Translations under genes and position numbers: made by a program
The notes under the pieces: generated by a model
What the model was told of the DNA's origin: nothing
The model's input: the letters and a program-made list of their open reading frames with translations, nothing else
Database searches by the model: none
Source of the DNA: Acrasis kona
Taxonomy: Eukaryota; Heterolobosea; Eutetramitea; Acrasida; Acrasidae
DNA: 64,000 bases
Reading direction: 5' to 3'
Assembly: GCA_026419775.2 (NCBI GenBank)
Contig: JAOPGA020001709.1
Coordinates: 54,185 to 118,184, forward strand
Part shown: positions 41,949-51,180 of the stretch, one piece after another
Layout: each line of letters begins with the position of its first letter
Numbering within the stretch: position 1 is the first letter of the stretch

Positions 41949-42467
41949 ATGATAGCAACACATAACACACACTACACATACCAAGAAGACCCCACAAGAA
42001 AGATCCATAGGAAGGCTGCCCGATACACAAATGTGCAGTTCTCTCAATCACGCACACCTGTGCAGACGGTATTCGCAAGCCCCCACCCCGTTAACTCGAT
42101 AATAGTAACACCATTCGTTCAACATAACGAACGGAGGATAATAACCACTCACGCCTGTAAAGAATGCCGCCTACATCATAAATCTTGCAACGGAGAAAGG
42201 CCTTGCTTGAGATGCAGGGACAAGGGTCTGTGCTGTGAGAGTGTACCAAGAAAGAGAACAACTCGCAAGTCATCTACTCAAAACGTAGTCAAACCTACTT
42301 TAAATACACCAATAAGTGAGGAGGACCGATTATACCAAACCATGTATGACATGCTACAAAAGAGCTTTTTGAATTTACATTCCGCAAAAATAAAAAAGCC
42401 AGAGAGGTGCAGAAGCATCATAAACAAAGTAGCTGTACAAGTAAGCGAACCAACTGTAACAATGTAA
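41949..42467 (+). CDS. Zn2Cys6 binuclear-cluster DNA-binding protein
   Basis: In the 172-residue protein the central motif CKECRLHHKSCNGERPCLRC fits C-x2-C-x6-C-x5-C-x2-C, and the sixth Cys follows after six residues (RDKGLCC). This is the Gal4-type Zn2Cys6 cluster, followed by a basic stretch (PRKRTTRKSS) that would contact DNA. No fungal transcription-factor middle domain is visible, and the C-terminal about 70 residues have no recognisable domain. It is probably a small transcription factor. The class is best known from fungi but occurs in some amoebae. No intron. The 268-nt spacer before it (41681-41948) shows no gene. Confidence 0.85.
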   Translation: MIATHNTHYTYQEDPTRKIHRKAARYTNVQFSQSRTPVQTVFASPHPVNSIIVTPFVQHNERRIITTHACKECRLHHKSCNGERPCLRCRDKGLCCESVPRKRTTRKSSTQNVVKPTLNTPISEEDRLYQTMYDMLQKSFLNLHSAKIKKPERCRSIINKVAVQVSEPTVTM

Positions 42468-42907
42468 ATATATCAAACATATTAATAAATACCCCGCTTT
42501 TCCAAGTTATGTTGTAATTTAATTAAGATTCTCCTAATTCGAACGGATCCCGCAACGGACACAGCAAGAATGCTTTTGGAATTTGAGTTTGAATTCTTTG
42601 GCGAAGAAACAAAACAAGAATAGATTTGTAGAGGAAGGAGGTGACTTGATTAATCAGATGAAGAATTAGAAACTAAACGTTACGTGTGTTTAATCTGCAA
42701 AATATCATCAAAACAGCCTTTGTCCTAGAAAGGCTCCTTCTCCTTTCTCCTCCAAAACACCAAATCTGAATTCTTTTGCATTTGTTACACAGTTTGCAAA
42801 CACCCAAATTTCCGGACGTACCTCGACAATTTTAATATTGCCAAAAACTGCTCAGTGTTTATTCTTACGGAGATGGAACATACGATCACACGCAAAGATT
42901 TTTTCAG
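42468..42907. other. Intergenic region, no gene seen
   Basis: Only short frames occur, for example one from an ATG near 42571 (MLLEFEFEFFGEETKQE then stop). They could be exons of an unresolved gene leading to 42908, but I cannot connect them with consistent splice sites. Confidence 0.35.
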
Positions 42908-42921
42908 ATAGACAGCGATTT

Positions 42922-43175
42922 TATGTTAGACTTTTCAGAGCGTTTTATTGAGTGTAACGCTAAGAAAATGTGCTTTTAATGTGATCTCAAAACACGCCAG
43001 CAAACATGAACAATGTGAAGAGGGTGAAGAACCTTCACCAAAGCGTCTCAAGTATGACGTTAGTCTGTTACATCTTGCAAGCAGACTCAACGAGCGTGCT
43101 GCAAGAAACTTTCCCAATCCCAGCACGAATACACCTTTTGATGTGTTACTTTGTGAAACGAACTTGCGTGAATAG
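42922..43175 (+). CDS. Candidate small spliced gene
   Basis: An ATG at 42922 opens MLDFSERFI. A GTGTAA donor at about 42954 and a GCCAG acceptor about 49 nt downstream would join it to a frame reading KHEQCEEGEEPSPKRLKYDV through to CETNLRE and a TAG at 43173-43175, about 67 residues. Upstream, TTTTTTCAG at about 42907 looks like another acceptor, so the gene may begin earlier. Composition is protein-like and PSPKRLKYD could be a nuclear signal. No family recognised. Confidence 0.35.
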
Positions 43176-43395
43176 AATACTACCCTCATGTATAATCAAG
43201 AAATGACTATTGTGCTTCATCTTGAGCTTTTTGACTCGAGAAGGGTGATGAAATCGATCGCTATGTGACAAGTGTGGACACTTGAGAAACAAGAATACCA
43301 GCCGTTTAAGGAATGTGATTTCGATGACTTTGGTAGTCATTGAAAGCCATGCTTCAAATGAATTGTAATAAAAAAAGCACAAGGTTGTCTTCAAT

Positions 43396-44905
43396 TTAAT
43401 TTTTTATTTTATGCTTTTTGAGTGTTGTGTCCGTACTTCCAGAGTAGATGGTTTCATTGTCGCAATATGATATACTCAACACTTTGAAAGGAGATACATT
43501 TTTTCTTCCACTTTGATGTAAACTCTGTTCGGATGAATGTGACACGGAATGGAGAGGTAAAGCACTTCTAACGTCCCAAACCTTTACTTGATTGTCATCA
43601 CCGCAACTCACAAACTGGTGTCCACCTCCAACCTGCCATTCAACGCGCCTCACCCAAGCCTTATGAGACCGGAATATAGAAGCTCTGCTGCTCATTCTTG
43701 GATCCCACATGCGAACCAAGTGGTCGGGATGTGCCGTCAAGATCAAATTTAGATCCTGGTTCAAAGTCAACGAAGAAACTACTTTACTTCCGCTAATGGT
43801 GCTGGTTAATTCTGCACGTGCTACATCCCATTGTCTGATGGTGTGATCGTTGCTTCCAGAGTAGATTGACCCCTTGTGAGCCCATGTGACGCAAGTGATG
43901 CCTAATGTATGTCCTTCTCCCTTGTTACCTGATGTGGTGCCTAACGTTCCGATAGCATTGAATGATTTGTATGTTCTCTTTACTTTTTTGGTCGTGGGTT
44001 GTTCGTCTGATTCTAATTCTTGATTGAATAAATGTGGTTTCTTGTGTTCCAAGTCGACTTGCCAGATCTTGATGGTGCGGTCGTCTGAGGCTGTGCAAAG
44101 TAATTCTCCGTTTGCGCTTGGGTTGACCGAAAGATCATTTACATTCATCAAGTGACCACGAAGAATCATGCGGCACTCTGCACCGTTGATGCGATCGTTG
44201 TCGTCCTTTAGAACCTTCCATACGCGAGCATTTTCGTCCTTGCTGGCTGATGCAAAATAGAGACCATCGCTGGAATGAGCACATACAATGTTTTGGACTG
44301 GTCTGGGATGCTTTGCTGTGGCTAATACTCTCTTTTCGGGATCTGACGAATCAGGATCAATGATGCGCACGAATTTATCGTAGCAGCCAGTGAAAAGTGT
44401 GTTTGTGATGGGATCGAATTTAATGTCGCTCACCCAGTCGTCGTGTGGAATGGTATCCACACACTTTGGGGCTGGTTGCGCTTCGACATATTCAATCGTG
44501 ATTGTAGATTCCTATTTTGATGATTAGATTTTTTTCATGTTTAAAACTTACAGGGTATTTTTGTGTTTTGACAAAAAACTTTTTTAACGACGTGCGCAGG
44601 AATGCTTTTTTGGTCTCCTTGTACTCGACAAGAAACTCGAATGGTACATGTTTTTCTTTGTTTTCTTCACCCTCACCATGGAGCAAGTGGTTTACAATTT
44701 CAGATAGACCGAATCTAGTTAAATCCGAAGGAAGGTTGATAGCTGATTCTGTAACTTGTTGCTCTTCATTGCGCGTTACGAAACGAACCGAGATTGTGGA
44801 AGGAAAGTTTAATAGTGTAACTGCAGGTTGAGCTTCTGTTGATTCTGATACATCATTTGTGACTGTGCTTGGTTCCTCCACTATGTTCTGTTCCGTGTCT
44901 GACAT
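43396..44905 (-). CDS. WDR12: Ribosome biogenesis WD-repeat protein WDR12/Ytm1
   Basis: Two exons (44905-44552 and 44511-43396; 40-nt intron) encode 489 residues. WDR12/Ytm1 works with Pes1/Nop7 and Bop1/Erb1 in 60S maturation, and its ubiquitin-like NLE domain contacts the AAA ATPase Rea1/Midasin. The NLE domain is at about 30-115 (TISVRFVTRNEEQQVTESAI, then FGLSEIVNHLL, FEFLVEYKE). Seven WD repeats follow, starting with PHDDWVSDIKFDPI and including ENARVWKVL, DRTIKIWQVD, DHTIRQWDVA and NQVKVWDVR. The start is set at MSDTEQ; an in-frame ATG at 45004 would add 33 residues unlike the family. Confidence 0.93.
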
Positions 44906-45131
44906 TGCCTTGTTCAAACAATTGTGTGAAAAGGTCAACAAAAAATTTGATTTCTTACAATAAGTGTTGGTTTGTTGTATAAAGAGATGAAGGAGATGGT
45001 ACACAACATCGCAGAGTAATTACATCAAATGGTGACGGAAAAGATAATGATTGTGTGTCGATAAGATATAACAAAACCAAATCTACAGTATAAATTTATC
45101 AATATTTATTATTTTAATGGTCTTATTAAAC

Positions 45132-45701
45132 CTATTCCTTCTTTACTTTTCTTCCAACAAACATATCCCAGACTACCACAAGCAACGGTGCGAGCGATCC
45201 CAAGATGGCGCCATATGTGCAACAAATCGGCCACAACTGCCACGGTCTATCCCAGTCTAGAGGAATTACAAAAGCACTTGCCCAAACAACAACAAGCGCA
45301 CTAGCGGCCCTCAATTTGAAAAGTGATTGTTCCAGGTAATTATAATGCGGAGCAATTACAAGAGCAGCTACTAGTAGTGCCCAAATGGGAAGGTTTATGT
45401 CAATCGTTGATCCATACGTGAAGGCGATTATCGAGAAACCGACCACTCCAAACGATAAGACTTTGATATATTGGAGTACTGGTAAAAATCCATATAAAAT
45501 TGTTACAGCTAATGCTTGCGCCGATAATAATATGGATAGAAATACTTTCAACGTGTTTTGGTACTCTGTTTGAATGTTCTTCCAATAGATAAAAAAGTAA
45601 GAGATATTTATAACAAGTGTTAAAGCGAATATCGATATCTGTTGTGTTGGTGCATTGGTTGATTGAGTTTGGCGTTCTTTGCCACCATGTTTCTTCTGCA
45701 T
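45132..45701 (-). CDS. PIGF: GPI biosynthesis protein PIG-F / GPI11
   Basis: The 189-residue protein has about six hydrophobic helices. The diagnostic block is FVIPLDWDRPWQLWP, the PIG-F/GPI11 signature, followed by a final TM pair and a short lysine-rich tail (KVKKE, an ER-retention-like dibasic end). PIG-F is the partner that stabilises PIG-O and PIG-G, the enzymes adding ethanolamine phosphate to GPI mannoses in the ER. It is divergent from the GMPPA gene with 38 nt between ATGs. AATAAA-type sequence lies just past its stop on the minus strand. Confidence 0.9.
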   Translation of the reverse strand: MQKKHGGKERQTQSTNAPTQQISIFALTLVINISYFFIYWKNIQTEYQNTLKVFLSILLSAQALAVTILYGFLPVLQYIKVLSFGVVGFSIIAFTYGSTIDINLPIWALLVAALVIAPHYNYLEQSLFKLRAASALVVVWASAFVIPLDWDRPWQLWPICCTYGAILGSLAPLLVVVWDMFVGRKVKKE

Positions 45702-45739
45702 CCTTTGTTGGTTGACGATAACAACGTATTATAATAAAC
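45702..45739. promoter_or_regulatory. 38-nt bidirectional promoter, PIG-F/GMPPA
   Basis: The entire distance between the two start codons is 38 nt. It holds TTGGTTGAC at 45708-45716, the same element as at 10067-10075, and an AT-rich stretch (TATTATAATAAA) next to GMPPA. Confidence 0.5.
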
Positions 45740-47008
45740 ATGACAGAGAGTTCGGCTGTTGCTGTAATCCTCATCGGTGGTTATTCAAAGGGAACACGTT
45801 TTAGGCCATTGTCAATGGATCTACCAAAGCCATTCTTCCCCGTGGGAGGTAAACCTATGATTCATCATCAACTCTCGGCATTAGCCTCGTTAGGCACGGT
45901 TAAGGAAGTGTTCCTTCTTGGATTTTATGAAGAACAAACTTTAAAAGCGCTAGTTGAGAAGGCCGCTGTTCAGTTTGAGATGAAAGTTACTTATTTGAAA
46001 GAACCAGCAGAGCTTGGTACTGCAGGTGGCTTGGTGCACTTTTCGGACACTCTTTTCAAAAGCAATCCAAAATCTTTGATCTTGCTACATGGTGACATTG
46101 CTTGCAGTTTCCCCCTAAAGAACTTAGTTGAGTATCACTCCAATAACAACCCTAAAGGCATCACAATCATGGGTACACACGTGCTAAAATCAGACGCACA
46201 TCGTTTTGGATGCATTGTAACAGAAAAGCAGTATGCCAGTGGAAAGGTGCTACATTATGCAGAGAAGCCCGTCAGCGACGTGAGCAACTTGATTAATGCT
46301 GGTGTCTATGTCATCGATCCACAGTTGGTAAAGCGCTTCCCAGACTTTAAAGAGTATCACAAACAAATATCAAATGTAGCCATCATGGACAGACCTTCAT
46401 ATGAAATAAGCAACGACGAGAACAGAATTAGGTTTGAGAGGGATGTCTTGAGTTCATTGGCACTTTTGGGCGCGGGAGACCTTTGGGTGTATGTGCTTGA
46501 GAGCGAAAGTGACTTTTGGCGTCAATGTAAATCAGCAGCGAGTGCCATCCAGTGCAGCCAGGACTATTACAGCTACTACAAGCAGCAAAAGCCAGAACTA
46601 CTCGCAACATCAGCCAAGAACAAGTGTGAAATTGTAGGAGAGGTCATTATCGATCCTTCGGCGGAGGTGGACCCAACAGCAAGAGTTGGACCTGGTGTGT
46701 ACATTGCGGCAGGTGCCAAGATTGGACCCGGAGCGAGAGTTTCCCACTCTATTGTGCTTGAGAATGTTGAAGTCAAGTCAAATGCTTTCATCAAGTATGC
46801 TATTATTGGATGGAACTCAAGTATTGGTTCATGGAGTCGCGTAGAAGGAATGCCAAACTTTACACACAGGCAGCCACGTGATAATGAAGATAAGGTCACT
46901 ATATTTGGATCTGGCGTGAGGACAGCGAGTGAAGTGTATGTAAGGAACTCTATTGTACTTCCACACAAGGACCTACATGAAAATGTCAAGAATAGAATCT
47001 TATTGTAA
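45740..47008 (+). CDS. GMPPA: Mannose-1-phosphate guanylyltransferase subunit alpha
   Basis: The 422-residue single-exon protein has an N-terminal nucleotidyltransferase domain. It opens AVILIGGYSKGTRFRPLSMD and continues with LPKPFFPVGGKPMIHHQL, the GMPPA version of the pyrophosphorylase signature. The C-terminal third is a left-handed beta-helix of hexapeptide repeats (VIIDPSAEVDPTARVGPGVY). In animals GMPPA is the regulatory subunit that binds GDP-mannose and inhibits GMPPB. GDP-mannose feeds N-glycans, O-mannose and, through dolichol-phosphate mannose, GPI anchors, so its pairing with PIG-F makes metabolic sense. A catalytic role cannot be excluded. The very close USB1 gene starts 24 nt after its stop. 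Confidence 0.93.
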   Translation: MTESSAVAVILIGGYSKGTRFRPLSMDLPKPFFPVGGKPMIHHQLSALASLGTVKEVFLLGFYEEQTLKALVEKAAVQFEMKVTYLKEPAELGTAGGLVHFSDTLFKSNPKSLILLHGDIACSFPLKNLVEYHSNNNPKGITIMGTHVLKSDAHRFGCIVTEKQYASGKVLHYAEKPVSDVSNLINAGVYVIDPQLVKRFPDFKEYHKQISNVAIMDRPSYEISNDENRIRFERDVLSSLALLGAGDLWVYVLESESDFWRQCKSAASAIQCSQDYYSYYKQQKPELLATSAKNKCEIVGEVIIDPSAEVDPTARVGPGVYIAAGAKIGPGARVSHSIVLENVEVKSNAFIKYAIIGWNSSIGSWSRVEGMPNFTHRQPRDNEDKVTIFGSGVRTASEVYVRNSIVLPHKDLHENVKNRILL

Positions 47009-47031
47009 TCAAAATAAAATAGGATTTTAAC

Positions 47032-47854
47032 ATGGATCTTCTTGGTGCGTATGACAGTGATGAGGAGGAGAGACCGAAAAAAATTAGAAGGATTGTTAAG
47101 TCAAAGAAGGATGCAAAATATATAAAACTAGACAGCGGTGTTTTATTTCGGATGCCGGATCGTCCACCATCACTTTCTCTTGATGCAACAAGTGAACAAG
47201 AGGAAAACTTTGATTTTTGGAGATGCTTCTTGTATATTAAAAGTAAGACATTTCATAATTCTTCCTCAAGATTAAGTAAATCTTAGTTTAGAGCAAATCA
47301 ATATCCTAAAGGAGTTAATAAGAGAGGAGAATGTGTTGAAAAAATTTGATAACTTTGACATTTGCGAAGAATTCCACATTAGTTGCTGTCCCAATATTCT
47401 TATTAAATTTACTGAAATAAAACCACTTTTGACTTGCTTGTTTAACAGTCACAAAAAGCAGAAGGAATCATACTCTACAAAAAAAATAAAATTTGAATCC
47501 TTGTCCTTATATTCAAGCGGTGATAGGTCCACATTCTATCTCGCTCTGGATTGTAATAAAAATAATGATTATCTTGCAGAGGCAGTCAGAGAGTGTGTTG
47601 TCGGTGTCATATCAGACCAGGGAATACAATTTGCGAATGATTGTAAATTAACAAACAATAATTTTATCTTACATTCTTCTTTTGCAATTAGCAATCGCTG
47701 TCCAGCAGGTGCAACCGAAAAGTCAAATTTACTTATATCCTCATTGTCTGATCTGGGTAACAAAGGCAAAAATGTGTTAAATTGGAATATAAAGGTTGAT
47801 GGTTTGTATTTCAAGATTGACAACCATAAAGTTTATAAATTTGATTTTTTATGA
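47032..47854 (+). CDS. USB1: U6 snRNA 3'-exonuclease USB1/Mpn1
   Basis: Two exons (47032-47242 and 47292-47854; 49-nt intron) encode 257 residues. The intron end at 47291 is chosen because the earlier AG at 47286 would create a stop. USB1 is a 2H phosphoesterase that trims U6 snRNA and leaves a 2',3'-cyclic phosphate. Both HxS motifs are present: EEFHIS at about 106 and ILHSSF near 205. The N-terminus begins MDLLGAYDSDEEE, as in other USB1 proteins. The overall match is moderate but the spacing of the two motifs is right. Its stop codon overlaps the stop of the opposite gene. Confidence 0.82.
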
Positions 47855-48756
47855 CTGATCATCTTCATCTTCTTCCTCGTCATATTCTGTCCGCTGGAAA
47901 TGGTGATCATATTCATCATAGTTGTACTGTTCGTAGTCCTCATTGTTCATTTCATCGTCGCCATAATTGCTTGATTCATTTGTTTCGGTTCCATCATCTT
48001 CTGACAAACGTCTATTTGATTGCTGTCCATAAATATCATCTATATCTTCTGTTCCAGTTGGTTGTTCGCTATTTATATTTGAGTTCATGTAGGCATTATC
48101 GAACACTTTGTCTACTCCATTATATGATTCAAGTAATAGCCTCTCCTGTGCATCCATCATAGCTGCTCCTGACACCAACTCACAGTTATCATTACCAAGC
48201 TCACAGAGCAGGTCCACAAAAGCCTCGTAAACTTGTTGCTGGTGGTCGTGTTTGAAGTCAAATATTGGGTCAAACCTGCTGCTTATTAACAAATTTCTCA
48301 AGAGCTTTAACTTACCTCGCCCCATCGTTCTTCTTCTTTTTACTAGGCGAAGAAGTGCTCTTCTTCTTCGGCGATATCTGCCTCTGTCCTTTTGTGCTGC
48401 TATTAGATGGAGAAATTCCTGGAGGGCTTCTGCTTTGATCTTTTGTAGGTGTAACACTTCTTATAGCTGGATGATTCAGATGATGGAGTTTAACGTTACT
48501 TGGTTTGTATGACCAAGGAAGAGAATTATCTATTTGTTTTTTTGTAGCTTTGAGAGTTTGCATGTGCTTTTGATTTAGGGTAGTTATCAAATGGCGTCCT
48601 CCCAGATTATTCATGTTAGGCTGTATGATACCTCTACTTCGATTAGTTAGTACCTTGATTATTACTGACTCACCTGTTACTAGCAAATGATCCATTGGTC
48701 ACTCTATTTCCCTGAAACAATGTCTTATCGACATTCTTATCAGCTTTCTTGGACAT
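47849..48756 (-). CDS. Unknown protein with basic centre and acidic C-terminus
   Basis: Three exons (48756-48674, 48633-48316, 48275-47849) with two 40-nt introns encode 275 residues. It begins MSKKADKNVDKTLFQGNRVT. The middle is Ser/Pro/Lys-rich with KKK clusters (SPKKKSTSSPSKKKK), suggesting a nuclear location. After the second intron a short folded-looking segment follows (FDPIFDFKHDHQQQVYEAFV, CELGNDNCELVSG), then a long Asp/Glu/Tyr/Asn-rich tail. No domain recognised. The start lies in a divergent arrangement with the gene at 48952. Its 3' end overlaps USB1 by 6 nt. Confidence 0.75.
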
Positions 48757-48951
48757 TTTTAAACCAACGACTACGGGTTGTTTGTAATTTACGAAGAATA
48801 TTAAATAGGCACGAATGTTTATGTAAGACGCGCGAAATATAGGCTTTAACGATAATATAGCACCTCACAGTCAGAGAACTACCTTAACGAGAGATGCGTG
48901 TGGAATATTTTATCATTAGTACAACCAAGTAATATAGAAGAATGGGACCGG

Positions 48952-49614
48952 ATGGATTTTATTCACGAGCTATTCCGAGAGCTTCCTAATTATGTATATA
49001 AGAGAAACCACACAAATATGATAAAAGATTTAGATACAATCAAATATAATCCACAGTCTACTTTAAGGAAATCAGTAAAAAGCCCCACTGTTCTTCGTTC
49101 TTCCATATCAATGGATTCCAAAAAGAATACCCTAAAAGCTACACAAGCAAAACAAACAAAAGCTAGCTTGGAAGAGGAAGTTGAGAAACTAATCGAAGAG
49201 GCAGCGGAGAAGTTAAGGTCTCCATCAGAAGAGAATGAATTAGATGTTCCGACATTAAACATCTCGAAGTCTTTCGAACTGAAGTCTATTAGACCCTCGT
49301 CCTCCATAGGGAGAAGGAATAGCGATTTTAACTGGGGAATTGGTAACGTTACAAAATCTTTAGATAAAGACCTTCCAGTATTGACAGAAGAAGACTATCA
49401 GAACTATTTAGACAAAAAGAACAAACCAAAGCAACCTTACGTATCGAAGGTATACAAGAAAGTGTTTACTCCAGAACCAAATCAGCATGCAAAAGAATCT
49501 AGGGACAACATAAAAGGAGTGCTGTTGAGACAGTTTGAGCTCACAAATGCTTTGCACAATCAGTTAGCAGATTTGAAGAAGAAATCATCTCCTGTCAGAA
49601 GGTCTTACAAGTAA
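48952..49614 (+). CDS. Unknown coiled-coil/disordered protein
   Basis: A 220-residue frame starts at the first in-frame ATG, 48952. The frame is open upstream to about 48870 without an ATG, so a 5' exon could exist. It contains DFIHELFRELPNYVYK, then Ser/Lys-rich sequence, an acidic coiled-coil segment (SLEEEVEKLIEEAAEKLRSP) and a helical C-terminus (QFELTNALHNQLADLKKKSS). No domain recognised. The last 30 nt overlap the 3' end of the opposing gene at 49585. Confidence 0.7.
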   Translation: MDFIHELFRELPNYVYKRNHTNMIKDLDTIKYNPQSTLRKSVKSPTVLRSSISMDSKKNTLKATQAKQTKASLEEEVEKLIEEAAEKLRSPSEENELDVPTLNISKSFELKSIRPSSSIGRRNSDFNWGIGNVTKSLDKDLPVLTEEDYQNYLDKKNKPKQPYVSKVYKKVFTPEPNQHAKESRDNIKGVLLRQFELTNALHNQLADLKKKSSPVRRSYK

Positions 49615-50094
49615 AATGCAATAAGAAGTAATTTGTTTTATTTCTAACAAAATTTTTCTTATTCCAACGTCGACTTCATTAGTGTCCACTTCAACTACAG
49701 ATATAGCATTGCCGAATTGAGAATAAAGTGCTATAACCTAAAATCTTATAATAATAAATTAAATTATAAATGTTACCATATCAGAGTCTATATTATACAA
49801 TGAGAAAATATTTCTTAATCCCTTGAGGTGTGTAGATTGCACTTGGAGCCTATTTTTTGTTTGTGATGAAGAGATCTTCAAGTTCATGATTAAGTCCCTA
49901 ATATCGTCCTCCGACACCCCACTTCGTAGATACGAGTGTTCCGAAGAGTAAATTATCTCGCTCGACTTTAAGATGTACAAGTTTATTTTACCTCCATTTT
50001 TGAATACTTTACATATTTCACTCTCTTTTTGGCGAATGGCTGTTGTGATGTTTAAAGATAAGCTTGACGGTTGCTTACATAAACCACAGTTCAT
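49585..50094 (-). CDS. Unknown 156-residue protein
   Basis: Two exons (50094-49777 and 49737-49585; 39-nt intron) encode 156 residues. The alternating hydrophobic pattern in ICKVFKNGGKINLYIL and VIALYSQFGNAISVVEVDTN suggests a small alpha/beta domain. There is a CGLC motif at the N-terminus. No family recognised. It is divergent from the SNARE gene, 38 nt between ATGs, and convergent with the gene at 48952, overlapping its last codons. Confidence 0.68.
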
Positions 50095-50132
50095 GGTCTT
50101 TTACAATTCATTTGGCCAACTTAAATTACAAC
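50095..50132. promoter_or_regulatory. 38-nt bidirectional promoter
   Basis: The spacer between divergent start codons has the same length as at 45702-45739. It includes TTGGCCAAC at 50112-50120, a variant of the TTGGTTGAC element. Confidence 0.45.
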
Positions 50133-50657
50133 ATGAACGACAAAGGACACAAAACTAAAGGAGCCAGGTCATCACTGTTCGGTGGTGTTATAAACGATAA
50201 AGAAAAATTATCTTCTCGTACTATAAATTCCCAGCAGGCAAGTCAATATGCCGAACAGGAGGAGGACGCTGTTGAGAAGGACATTTCAGACTACACAAGA
50301 CAATTGAGGGGTACTGTTGAGGCTCTAAAAGACGTAAGTATTTGTATATAATTGTTCCAACTAAATCAATTCTAGATTACAATCTCTTTTAGAGATGAGG
50401 TTAGCTCACATAATGCAACCCTCGTCGATGTTTCGGCGAATATGGGGCAAGCACAAAACTCATTAAAGAACACAATGAAGAAGCTAAATAACATGGTACA
50501 AACAAAAACTGGCCGCAACACATGCGCTATAGTCGTTGCGTCTCTTGTTGTAATGTTCATTATATACTATGGAATCCCATATTTGTTTTCAGGATCTTCA
50601 AGTACATCAACAAATCCAGTCGACGAAGCATTGGCCGCGCAAACCAATATGTCTTGA
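50133..50657 (+). CDS. Bet1/Sft1-like Qc-SNARE with atypical zero layer
   Basis: Two exons (50133-50333 and 50376-50657; 42-nt intron) encode 160 residues. The SNARE motif is at about 52-115 (LRGTVEALKDITISFRDEVS onward), followed by a TM anchor at about 121-140 (IVVASLVVMFIIYYGI). The pattern LK-x2-(T/S)I-x3-xEV-x3-N-x2-L fits Bet1-like ER-Golgi or intra-Golgi SNAREs. The residue aligned with the conserved ionic-layer Gln (E-V-x2-Q-N in Bet1) is His (EVSSHN). A luminal tail of about 20 residues follows the TM, longer than in typical tail-anchored SNAREs. The intron falls at the Lys-Asp/Ile junction. Confidence 0.8.
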
Positions 50658-51180
50658 AGTTTTTTGTAAAACAGTGTCGTTTGCTTGCCACCTTTAATTA
50701 AATGAGAGCCGACACATGTTGAACAACATGTAGTGAAAATAAAATTTGAACATTTATTCAACTTTACTAATTGTAACATTTCCTGATTAGAAATTTTTAT
50801 TGTATGTTTGTGATTGATGTTCGAGGTGTACTGACCAAGCTTGTACGACATAATATGACAACTCATAGTTTGTTTTATTCGTTTTATTTTATCGTCGGAT
50901 CAATAAAATAAGTACATTACAGCATAATTGTAGAGGTTATTTTACCTGTATGCCTGCTTCTTAAGATTATTAAATAGTTGGTCCAATCGCTTAGACTCTC
51001 GGCAAGGTCAATTCTGATCTAATAAACATATTTATAGCTCGTATGTTTCGGTTAAAAGGGCATTATATTAATATAATTATTATTTTAAATCTATTAGGGG
51101 CTTTTATATTGCTCCGATAGTACTATTTAAAAAGTATCCGATCATTACTCCTAACATCACAATTCAAACAAAACACAATA
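50658..51180. promoter_or_regulatory. SNARE 3' flank and catalase promoter region
   Basis: This 523-nt stretch has no gene. It contains a 16-bp perfect palindrome, ATTATATTAATATAAT, at 51062-51077. Two TCCGAT elements lie near 51113 and 51133 and flank a TATA-like TATTTAAAAAG at about 51122. The catalase ATG follows an A/C-rich leader. Confidence 0.4.

Noticed and set aside
45740-47008. Assigning the pyrophosphorylase as GMPPB or eIF2B subunit
   Set aside because: The opening block GGYSKGTRFRPLS and the C-terminal insert pattern fit GMPPA better; length 422 also agrees.
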